Origin: Patescibacteria group bacterium | GTDB lineage: Bacteria > Patescibacteriota > Minisyncoccia > Phycocordibacterales > UBA12088 | Reading direction: 5' to 3' | DNA: 11,554 nucleotides | Assembly: GCA_015491145.1 (NCBI GenBank) | Contig: WFWM01000071.1 | Location: 1 to 11,554, forward strand | In this document: positions 4,874-10,787 of the stretch, piece after piece | Numbering within the stretch: the first letter of the stretch is position 1 | Layout: the number at the start of each line of letters is the position of its first letter | Notes under the pieces: model-generated | What the model was told of the DNA's origin: nothing | The model's input: the letters and a program-made list of their open reading frames with translations, nothing else | Database searches by the model: none | Program-made: the position numbers and the translations under genes

Positions 4874-5578
4874 CTAGCCGGCGAGCGTGAGGGCGCGGAT
4901 GCGCCGGAATCCAGCACGCACGAGTGCGCGGCGGCATTCTCTCAGGGTGGCCCCTGTGGTGACGACATCATCGATGAGGAGAATGGTCGGTGGGGGCGCG
5001 GGGCACCGCATCCGCGCTTGGAACGCTCCTTGCACATTCGCGATCCGAAGCGTGTGGTCGCGAAGGTGAGACTGCTGGAGCGTATGGCGGGTTTTGAGAA
5101 GGAGCGAGGAGCAGAGGGAGAAAGACGGAGTGAGCTGCGGGTCAATATCCCAAAGGGCGACGAGGAACCAGAATGCGAGCCGTGTAGACTGGTTAAAGCC
5201 TCGTTCCCGTTTGCGGGCTGGCGAAAGGGGCACCGGCACAATCCAAATGGGCTTCGGGAAGCGGCGGAGGCGATCCCACTGCCGCCGGGCGAGGATCCAT
5301 CCGCCCTGCACGGCGGCTTCCCACGAGGCGCCAAACTTGAGCGCATGGACGAGCCGGCGCACCGATGGGTTTCCAAAGGGGAGCGTAGGAAACACCCATT
5401 GGGCCGGAGCGGATGCAAGTGGGAGTGTTGTAAAGCCGGAAGCAGGCGTCAGGGTCCCCAGTGGTTCCCTCCACGGGAACACCACTTCGAGCAATGTATC
5501 TCCCTGCTGTGCGATGTGTGCCCACCGTTTGATGGGGAGGGAGCGGCCGAGGAACCGTGCTACACTGGAGGCAAGCAT
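4874..5578 (-). CDS. comF: ComF-family phosphoribosyltransferase-like competence protein
   Basis: A 234-residue protein with the type I phosphoribosyltransferase hallmarks of ComF. The PRPP loop is ILLIDDVVTTGATL (199-212). Upstream are VPVPLSPARKRERGFNQS (114-131) and a KFGA segment (81-84) in the position of the family's typical KY/F-G motif. In other bacteria ComF is needed for uptake of transforming DNA, probably on the cytoplasmic side. The N-terminal zinc-binding CxxC...CxxC module is absent: the first cysteine is C156. This may be a lineage trait. The ATG at 5578 is chosen because a TATACT box lies 6 nt upstream. A longer frame to 5716 would cross the intergenic region and overlap pilM, and its extra residues look unstructured. 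The gene is divergent from pilM, with 47 bp between starts. Confidence 0.9.
   Translation of the reverse strand: MLASSVARFLGRSLPIKRWAHIAQQGDTLLEVVFPWREPLGTLTPASGFTTLPLASAPAQWVFPTLPFGNPSVRRLVHALKFGASWEAAVQGGWILARRQWDRLRRFPKPIWIVPVPLSPARKRERGFNQSTRLAFWFLVALWDIDPQLTPSFSLCSSLLLKTRHTLQQSHLRDHTLRIANVQGAFQARMRCPAPPPTILLIDDVVTTGATLRECRRALVRAGFRRIRALTLAG
5558..5566 (+). promoter_or_regulatory. Extended -10 promoter candidate for pilM (TGCTACACT)
   Basis: TGCTACACT lies on the plus strand inside the first codons of the divergent comF gene. It would start a transcript near 5573, with a leader of about 50 nt before the pilM ATG at 5626. The box shares the TGCTAYACT core with those of pilN and pilB. If both are active, the comF and pilM transcripts overlap by a few bases at their 5' ends. 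A closer box for pilM (around GTATTG, 5601-5606) cannot be excluded. Confidence 0.4.
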
Positions 5579-5584
5579 AGTGCC

Positions 5585-5590
5585 AGTATA
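5585..5590 (-). promoter_or_regulatory. -10 box for leaderless comF mRNA (TATACT)
   Basis: Minus-strand TATACT (5590 to 5585) leaves 6 nt (GGCACT) before the comF ATG at 5578. The predicted transcription start is at or next to the ATG. No room exists for a ribosome binding site. Confidence 0.55.
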
Positions 5591-5625
5591 CGTGTTTGCT
5601 GTATTGAAGGCATAGATGCATTGGT

Positions 5626-6777
5626 ATGGGTTTCCTTGACACACTGAAGCAGGTGGTGGCTTCCTTCGGGAGTGGAGGGAAGGGAGGGAGGGGGGTCGGC
5701 ATCGACATTGGCTCATCCTCCATCAAGATGGTGCAGCTCCGGCGGGCGGAGGGTGCAGCGATACTCGAGACCTATGGAGAGCTTGCGCTTGGCGTGTACG
5801 GTGAGACTGATATTGGCCGAGCAGTGCAACTTCCCCCGGAAAAGCTCGCCGAAGCGCTCCGGGATCTCCAGCAGGAGGCCGGAGTGAGCGTTGCCACCTG
5901 CGGCGTTGGTATCCCTTATCGGGCAAGTATGGTGAGCATCATCCAACTTCCCGATGTGGGGGCGGCTCAGCTTGCGAAGATGATTCCTATTGAGGCGCGC
6001 AAGTATGTGCCTGTGCCTATCAAAGAAGTGCAGCTCGACTGGTTCCTCATCCCGGAGGAGGAGAGTCGCCTCCTCGAAGTCGGCAACGAAACATCGCCGC
6101 CTGATCCTGAGCAGGGGAACACGCAGGCAAAAGTCGATGTGCTCCTTGCCGCAATCTACCGGAGGACCTTGGAAGCGTACCATCAGGCAGTGACGATGGC
6201 GCGTTTCCGGCCTCGTTTCTACGAGATTGAAGCGTTTAGCGCGATGCGGAGCCTGAGCGAGGTGCACAAAGCCCCATATGCGATTGTGGATTTCGGTGCA
6301 GCCTCCACGAAGTTCTACGCCATTGAGCTCGGTCTCGTGCGTGCGTCCCATATGGTGCCGCGGGGAGGGCAGGACATTACGCTTGCCATTTCTCGCTCAC
6401 TCGGGGTGAGCGTGAGCAAGGCAGAAGAACTCAAACGCTCAATCGGGTTGGTGGGAGATGGGGCGAACGGCAAGGCGGTCGCGTCAGCGGCGCGAACGGT
6501 ACTCGACAGCATCCTTGGGGAAGTGAAGCACGCCATCGTCTCCTACCAAAAGCGGTACCAGCGGGCGTTGGAGTATGTCGTGATTATGGGAGGGGGAGCG
6601 CAGCTTGCGGGTTTGGAATCAATTGCGCTTCAAGAATGGGGAATGAGCGTGCGGCGCGCAGATCCATTTGCAAAAGTGCGTGCTCCCGCATTCCTCAACC
6701 CAGTGCTCCGTGAGGTGGGCCCGGAGTTTGCAGTTGCCACTGGACTCGCGCTTCGATTAGTAGCGCAGGAGGGGTAG
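5626..6777 (+). CDS. pilM: Type IV pilus assembly ATPase-fold protein PilM
   Basis: PilM is the cytoplasmic, actin/FtsA-like member of the type IV pilus alignment complex. It binds ATP and the N-terminal tail of PilN. At 383 residues the protein is slightly longer than typical PilM (about 350). The actin-fold nucleotide motifs are visible: phosphate 1 GVGIDIGSSSIKMVQL (23-38), phosphate 2 AIVDFGAASTKF (219-230) and the adenosine motif VIMGGGAQLAGL (319-330). The family segment IPIEARKYVPVPI (120-132) is also present. A short N-terminal amphipathic helix precedes the domain, as is common in Gram-positive and CPR PilM. An acidic insert (about 145-168) accounts for part of the extra length. It is the first gene of the rightward pilus cluster, and pilN follows after 91 bp. 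No Shine-Dalgarno precedes the ATG. Identification is secure. Confidence 0.95.
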   Translation: MGFLDTLKQVVASFGSGGKGGRGVGIDIGSSSIKMVQLRRAEGAAILETYGELALGVYGETDIGRAVQLPPEKLAEALRDLQQEAGVSVATCGVGIPYRASMVSIIQLPDVGAAQLAKMIPIEARKYVPVPIKEVQLDWFLIPEEESRLLEVGNETSPPDPEQGNTQAKVDVLLAAIYRRTLEAYHQAVTMARFRPRFYEIEAFSAMRSLSEVHKAPYAIVDFGAASTKFYAIELGLVRASHMVPRGGQDITLAISRSLGVSVSKAEELKRSIGLVGDGANGKAVASAARTVLDSILGEVKHAIVSYQKRYQRALEYVVIMGGGAQLAGLESIALQEWGMSVRRADPFAKVRAPAFLNPVLREVGPEFAVATGLALRLVAQEG

Positions 6778-6799
6778 GGCGTACGTTAGTTATCGTTGT

Positions 6800-6814
6800 T
6801 ATCCCCACGGGATA
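6800..6814. repeat. Short palindrome TATCCC-CAC-GGGATA before pilN
   Basis: A perfect 6-bp inverted repeat with a 3-base centre, between pilM and pilN. It lies about 24-38 bp upstream of the pilN -10 box, where a regulator could bind near the missing -35. It is followed by a smaller ACAC/GTGT repeat. It lacks a T-tract, so it is not a clear terminator of pilM. Its function is unknown. Confidence 0.35.
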
Positions 6815-6835
6815 CACTATTTCGTGTGGTCGAGA

Positions 6836-6844
6836 TGCTATACT
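6836..6844 (+). promoter_or_regulatory. Extended -10 promoter of pilN (TGCTATACT)
   Basis: TGCTATACT matches the extended -10 consensus closely. It lies 24 nt before the pilN ATG, and the 10-mer TGCTATACTG is identical to the one before pilB. No -35 hexamer is seen at the right distance. Its presence suggests pilN-pilO can be transcribed separately from pilM. Confidence 0.6.
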
Positions 6845-6868
6845 GCAGACGCACAGAGCCTCTTTTCT

Positions 6869-7591
6869 ATGGAGCCGCAGTTTCAGACTTCTTTCATTCC
6901 AAAACAGCATCTAGCAAAGCAGCTCGGCACTTCCTCTCCGCGACGTCGTCTCTACTTTGGCGGTATTGGGACGCTCATTGCCTCAACCATCTTCTTCCTC
7001 ACGCTCATTGGAGCGGGCGTCCTGTTTGTGCTTGAAGCGACGGCGCAACGGCGGCTGGAGGAGGCGCTTGCTACCCTTCGAAAGAACCAGCAACTCTTTG
7101 AGATCGACGCATTGAGCGAATTGATCCGGCTCCACGACCGATACCAAGTGGCTTCAGAACTGCTCACGCAGCACATTGCACCTTCTCTCCTCTTCAAACC
7201 GCTTGCGGAACGGACACTCCCCACCGTGCAGTACACTTCGTTTTCCTTTGAGACGGATGGATCTACGGTGACCCTCACCATGGACGCGAGAGCGCGAGAT
7301 TTCGCCTCGGTAGCGTTGCAGTCTGAGGCGTTCGCTCCTCGGGTGGGGGGGCCGACCCTTTTCTACAACCCTCTCGTGAGCAATGTGAAGGAGAACCCAG
7401 ATGGGAGCGTATCCTTCACACTCATGGTGCAAATGGATCGTGCAGCAATTGCTTACCGCGAGCGGGCGATGCGAGAAGGTGCCACTTCTGACTCAACAGG
7501 AGGCTTGCTTGAAGGATCGGGGAGCGATAATCAGCAAGGAGATGGAACGGGGGGAGGGTCGTTTGAGGAACTCGATAAACTCCTGGACTAA
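6869..7591 (+). CDS. pilN: Type IV pilus inner-membrane protein PilN
   Basis: A 240-residue bitopic protein. The short cytoplasmic N-terminus (MEPQFQTSFIPKQ) contains the FIPK-type sequence typical of CPR PilN-like proteins and is the expected PilM-binding tail (in better-known PilN this is an INLLP-like motif). A membrane helix spans about 29-55, then a helical stretch (about 56-105) and an alpha/beta domain (about 115-192) that would face outward and pair with PilO. The C-terminal 40 residues are Gly/Ser/Asp-rich and end in an acidic SFEELDKLLD; this low-complexity tail is not part of the classic fold. The ATG at 6869 is preferred over an in-frame start at 6824, because the latter would place the promoter box inside the coding region. 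It is assigned by position and architecture, since PilN sequences diverge strongly. pilO follows after 11 bp. Confidence 0.85.
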   Translation: MEPQFQTSFIPKQHLAKQLGTSSPRRRLYFGGIGTLIASTIFFLTLIGAGVLFVLEATAQRRLEEALATLRKNQQLFEIDALSELIRLHDRYQVASELLTQHIAPSLLFKPLAERTLPTVQYTSFSFETDGSTVTLTMDARARDFASVALQSEAFAPRVGGPTLFYNPLVSNVKENPDGSVSFTLMVQMDRAAIAYRERAMREGATSDSTGGLLEGSGSDNQQGDGTGGGSFEELDKLLD

Positions 7592-7602
7592 CAAGGACTC
7601 CT

Positions 7603-8157
7603 ATGGGCGCGCTGCTTCTTTCTCTCGCAATGCTCGTGGCATCGGTGGGTATTTTCCTTGGGTACATCGAAGGGGCATACGCCCGATGGCAGGCGAAAGA
7701 AGCGCAGTATGAGCGTATTGCTGAGACGAATCGCAACTACCTTCAGTTTGATCAGAGATTTAGTGACCTGCTCGCGCAACGCAATGCGTTGCAGGAGGAC
7801 ACCGCCCGGCTACGGAAGCTGTTGCCAGATCACGTTGATATGATTCGGCTCATTCTCGACATTGAAGCTATTGCTGAGCGTCACGAAGGGGTGCAGGTTG
7901 GGGATTTCCAGTTTTCCAACGACGCCTCGTCTCGGCGAGGAGAGGAGGATACGCAAGTCTCTTCGACTGGGCGGTATGGGACCGCACGCATCTCCTTCTC
8001 AGCGAAAGCGTCGTATGAGGATGGCCTTGCGTTCCTCCGCGATCTTGAACGGAGCCTCCGGCTCCTCGATGTGCGGCGTATTACCATTAAGCCTGCCGAC
8101 TCGACCAATGGGTTGAGCGTGTTCACGTTTGAAGCGACCACCTATTGGCTTCCTTGA
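7603..8157 (+). CDS. pilO: Type IV pilus inner-membrane protein PilO
   Basis: A 184-residue bitopic protein that begins almost directly with a membrane helix (3-23). A helical coiled-coil-like segment rich in Gln, Arg, Glu and Leu (about 27-76) follows, then a ferredoxin-like alpha/beta domain (about 80-182, ending EATTYWLP). This is the usual PilO plan, and PilO partners PilN to align the pilus machine in the membrane. The gene starts 11 nt after pilN and carries one of the few credible ribosome binding sites in the window (AAGGA at 7593-7597, 5 nt before the ATG), as expected for an internal operon gene. The stop TGA at 8155-8157 lies close to the start of the next small gene. The assignment rests on architecture and gene order. 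Confidence 0.85.
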   Translation: MGALLLSLAMLVASVGIFLGYIEGAYARWQAKEAQYERIAETNRNYLQFDQRFSDLLAQRNALQEDTARLRKLLPDHVDMIRLILDIEAIAERHEGVQVGDFQFSNDASSRRGEEDTQVSSTGRYGTARISFSAKASYEDGLAFLRDLERSLRLLDVRRITIKPADSTNGLSVFTFEATTYWLP

Positions 8158-8171
8158 GTAATGCTGCGGCT

Positions 8172-8501
8172 ATGCGGTCTTCCCAGCAATCGTTGATTCT
8201 CGCTCTCGGTATCCTTATCACTCTTGGCATCTTAGGGTGGCGAATGCTACAGCCGCCTGCTCCTGTGGTATTGGAAGAGGATGCGGATGTGGTGCAGTTC
8301 AGCAACCGCATCACGCAGGCGGTGGCCCGCATCGAGCGGATTGATCTGTCGCAAGTGGCCGCTTCGATTCAAAATGATCCCTCATACCAAACGCTCGTGG
8401 ATTTCAGCAAACCGCTCCCAATCATTCCGCCGGGGAGGGAGAATCCGTTTGCTCCATTCGAGGAGGCTCCACTCGCTCCGGCAGAGGCGTTGACGCTGTA
8501 G
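8172..8501 (+). CDS. Small single-pass membrane protein with NPF motif (PilP-like position)
   Basis: A 109-residue protein with a membrane helix (about 7-25), a short helical soluble part (about 35-80) and a Pro-rich C-terminus containing PGRENPFAPFEE (87-98). NPF-type motifs also occur in the PilP and GspC families, which follow PilO in Proteobacteria and link to the secretin. Here no outer membrane or secretin is expected, so the protein is at best a functional analogue of PilP; I do not give the symbol. The ATG at 8172 is 14 nt after the pilO stop. Earlier in-frame TTG codons at 8145 and 8154 (overlapping the pilO stop) are possible starts and would add 9 or 6 residues. None has a good ribosome binding site, so coupling with pilO is likely. 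Confidence 0.75.
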   Translation: MRSSQQSLILALGILITLGILGWRMLQPPAPVVLEEDADVVQFSNRITQAVARIERIDLSQVAASIQNDPSYQTLVDFSKPLPIIPPGRENPFAPFEEAPLAPAEALTL

Positions 8502-8520
8502 GAGGGAACGGTCGGGGATT

Positions 8521-8537
8521 TGCTATTTTGCTATACT
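8521..8537 (+). promoter_or_regulatory. Tandem extended -10 boxes for leaderless pilB mRNA
   Basis: Two boxes touch: TGCTATTTT (8521-8529) and TGCTATACT (8529-8537). The second is nearly ideal and leaves 8 nt (GAAGCGCA) before the pilB ATG at 8546. Initiation at the usual distance would put the first transcribed base at or right next to the start codon. The 44-bp gap holds no Shine-Dalgarno near the ATG. Confidence 0.6.
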
Positions 8538-8545
8538 GAAGCGCA

Positions 8546-10282
8546 ATGGAGGATATTCTACACCTGCTTGCCGCGAAAGGCTTCATTCGGGAAGAAGACA
8601 TTCCGCTCATCCTCGCTGAGGTTGACGCTCGGGGCGAAACGCTCGAGCGGGTGCTCGAGCGCCACGGCATTGCACGGGAGACGCTTCTACAACTAAAGGA
8701 GGAGCACTACAACGTGCCTCGCAAGGAACTACCGCAGGAGCTTTCGATTCCCTACGAGGTGCTCCAGTACATTCCTGAAGAATCAGCGCTCCACTACCGC
8801 ATTGTGCCGCTCGGCATTGTCGATGGAGTGTTGGAGGTGGGCGTAGTTGATCCTGACAACATTGAGGCGATGAATGCAATTAATTTCATCGCAACGCGCG
8901 TTAACCTCCCCTACAAGGTGTACCTCATTTCGGAGGAAGACTTTCAGCGGGTACTCCAGCTCTATCGAGGATTGCCCGGCACGGTAGGAGAGGCGCTCTC
9001 TGAGCTGGAGAGTGAGATGGCAACCTCGGCGCAGCAGCAGAAGGCGAAGAAACAGGAAAAGGAGGGGGCTACCTTCATTAAAGAGGAGGCGCCTGTCACG
9101 AAAATTGTTGCCACTCTCATTCAAGATGCGGTAGAAGGGGGAGCGTCAGACATCCACATCGAAAACACGGGGGAAAAAGTTCGGGTGCGGTTCCGCGTCG
9201 ATGGTGTGCTCCGCACCTCCATCGTGCTGCCCGTCAATGTCCATGCGGCAATTGTGGCAAGGATCAAGGTGCTCGCTTCCCTTCGGCTCGATGAGAAGCG
9301 GAAGCCGCAAGATGGTCGGTTTTCCGCCACTGTGAACAAACGAAAAATCGACTTTCGTGTCTCCACCTTTCCCACCGTCTATGGAGAGAAGGTGGTGATG
9401 CGTATCCTCGATAGAGAGAGTGCGAGCGTGTCGCTCGAGAAGTTGGGGATGTTTGACGATCACCTTGCAATGGTCAAACGCGCCATACGCCTCCCCTACG
9501 GGATGGTGCTCATCACCGGCCCTACCGGTTCGGGAAAGTCCACCACGCTTCAGGCGATGCTGTGGCAGGTGGATAGGGAGACGAAGAATGTGGTTTCGCT
9601 GGAGGATCCTGTGGAGTACCGCATTGAGGGGGTGAGCCAGTCGCAGGTGCGCCCCGAGATTGGATACACTTTTGCCAACGGACTCCGGTCGATTCTCCGG
9701 CAGGACCCCGATATCATAATGGTCGGCGAGATTCGCGATAAGGAAACAGCGCAGCTTGCCGTGCAGGCAGCGCTCACCGGCCACCTCGTTTTTTCCACCC
9801 TCCACACGAATACTGCTCTCGGCGCAATTCCACGCCTCATCGATATGGGGGTAGATCCTTACCTCATCGCACCCACGCTTCGGCTCCTCGTGGGCCAACG
9901 CCTCGTGCGTCGTATTTGCGAGGGGAGTGGGGAGCCGGTGCCGGTGGAAGGCGCATTGAAGGCAATGTTTGAGAAGCAGTTTGCTGATATGCCGGAGGAG
10001 TATCGAGCCAAAATTCCATGGGCTGACACCATCTTGCGCAATAAGCCGACCGACACCTGTCCTTCCGGAACGCGGGGCCGGATTGGTGTGTTTGAGATGG
10101 TGGAAATTGATAAAGACTTGGAAGAACTCATCCTCAAGCAGGCGGACGAACTCACGCTCTACCAAGGAGCTCGTCGGAAAGGATTCCGCACCATGAAGGA
10201 AGACGCTATCTTTAAGGCGTTCCAGCATATTATTCCCTTTGAGGAGGTCAATACCCTCGAAGCCTCGCTCGAGGCATCGTGA
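8546..10282 (+). CDS. pilB: Type IV pilus extension ATPase PilB (GspE family)
   Basis: PilB is the hexameric cytoplasmic motor that powers pilin assembly through the PilC platform. The protein has 578 residues, near the family norm. An N-terminal MshEN/GspE-N-type domain (about 1-140) is followed by a charged linker (about 155-180) and the ATPase core: ASDIHIE Asp box (200-206), Walker A GPTGSGKST (325-333), EDPVEY (353-358), Walker B with IIMVGEIRDKE (390-400) and His box TGHLVFSTLHTN (411-422). The C-terminal part has RGRIGVFEM (510-518). In place of the zinc-binding four-cysteine motif usual in PilB/GspE, only C458 and C505 remain, so the zinc knuckle is lost or degenerate. The gene lies between the small PilP-like gene and a receiver gene, with its own promoter. 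The role as extension rather than retraction motor follows from the N-terminal domain and from the separate pilT. Confidence 0.96.
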   Translation: MEDILHLLAAKGFIREEDIPLILAEVDARGETLERVLERHGIARETLLQLKEEHYNVPRKELPQELSIPYEVLQYIPEESALHYRIVPLGIVDGVLEVGVVDPDNIEAMNAINFIATRVNLPYKVYLISEEDFQRVLQLYRGLPGTVGEALSELESEMATSAQQQKAKKQEKEGATFIKEEAPVTKIVATLIQDAVEGGASDIHIENTGEKVRVRFRVDGVLRTSIVLPVNVHAAIVARIKVLASLRLDEKRKPQDGRFSATVNKRKIDFRVSTFPTVYGEKVVMRILDRESASVSLEKLGMFDDHLAMVKRAIRLPYGMVLITGPTGSGKSTTLQAMLWQVDRETKNVVSLEDPVEYRIEGVSQSQVRPEIGYTFANGLRSILRQDPDIIMVGEIRDKETAQLAVQAALTGHLVFSTLHTNTALGAIPRLIDMGVDPYLIAPTLRLLVGQRLVRRICEGSGEPVPVEGALKAMFEKQFADMPEEYRAKIPWADTILRNKPTDTCPSGTRGRIGVFEMVEIDKDLEELILKQADELTLYQGARRKGFRTMKEDAIFKAFQHIIPFEEVNTLEASLEAS

Positions 10283-10292
10283 GGCGGGGGTG

Positions 10293-10301
10293 TGCTACTA
10301 T
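10293..10301 (+). promoter_or_regulatory. Extended -10 box before the receiver gene (TGCTACTAT)
   Basis: TGCTACTAT (10293-10301) leaves 8 nt (GGAGAGGT) before the ATG at 10310, the same geometry as pilB. The GGAG of this spacer could also serve as a ribosome binding site if the gene is read from an upstream promoter, so the gene may be translatable both as a leaderless and as an operon message. Confidence 0.5.
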
Positions 10302-10309
10302 GGAGAGGT

Positions 10310-10717
10310 ATGGTGCCGTTACCATTCCAGCGGGTGATGCTTGTCGATGACGACGCCTTCATTCTCGATATGTATCGAACGAAATTTACGAGCGAGGGAG
10401 CGGAAGTTGCCTGCTACACCAGCACGCGGAAGGCACTTCGCGCCCTTCAGGAACACCGCGAGCAACCCGATGTTGCGCTCGTTGATATGGTGATGCCTGA
10501 GATGGATGGGGTGGCGTTTGTGCGGGCAGTTCGAGCGCTACCGGAGGGAGATCGTATCGTGCTCATTATGCTCACGAACCAAGGGCAGGACACCGATCGA
10601 CAGGCAGCGGAAGAAGCAGGTGTTGACGGGTTTCTCGTCAAGGCAAACCTCACTCCTTCTCAGGTGGTGACGAGCGTGTGTGAAATTGTGCGTGAGAAAA
10701 AAGCGGGAACTGCTTGA
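10310..10717 (+). CDS. Stand-alone CheY-like response regulator receiver
   Basis: A 135-residue single receiver domain with no output domain. The acidic pocket is visible (VDDD, residues 12-15). The phosphoacceptor is Asp59 (PDVALVDMVMPEMDG, 53-67), the switch Thr is T89 (MLTN) and the invariant Lys is K111 (FLVKAN). All residues needed for phosphorylation are present. Single-domain receivers act by binding a target when phosphorylated, as CheY does at the flagellar motor and PilG/PilH in twitching. Its position between the extension ATPase gene pilB (27 bp upstream) and the retraction ATPase gene pilT (70 bp downstream) suggests it controls the pilus motors. No histidine kinase lies in the window. 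The ATG at 10310 is preferred to a GTG at 10292, which would overlap the promoter box and add residues outside the domain. Confidence 0.93.
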   Translation: MVPLPFQRVMLVDDDAFILDMYRTKFTSEGAEVACYTSTRKALRALQEHREQPDVALVDMVMPEMDGVAFVRAVRALPEGDRIVLIMLTNQGQDTDRQAAEEAGVDGFLVKANLTPSQVVTSVCEIVREKKAGTA

Positions 10718-10750
10718 TGGCTTGACTGGGGACGGATGGGAGAAGGGGTG

Positions 10751-10759
10751 TGGTAGCAT
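10751..10759 (+). promoter_or_regulatory. Extended -10 promoter candidate for pilT (TGGTAGCAT)
   Basis: TGGTAGCAT lies in the 70-bp gap between the receiver gene and pilT, 28 nt before the pilT ATG. It fits the TGNTANNNT pattern shared by the other genes. There is no clear -35, and only a weak GAGA near the start codon. Confidence 0.45.
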
Positions 10760-10787
10760 ACGCGATAACGGTTGAGATGCTGTTCCT

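Noticed and set aside
4596..4937. N-terminal extension of the cupredoxin to 4937
   Set aside because: It contains the antisense translation of tRNA-Ser; the natural signal-anchor starts at 4595.
5018..5647. Plus-strand frame (209 residues) opposite comF
   Set aside because: Antisense to comF, which carries clear PRTase motifs, and it runs into the pilM start.
5579..5716. Longer comF start overlapping pilM
   Set aside because: It would place the comF -10 box within the coding frame and overlap pilM's N-terminus on the other strand.
9146..10228. Long minus-strand frame (360 residues)
   Set aside because: Antisense to the certain pilB ATPase core; composition is a shadow of that coding frame.
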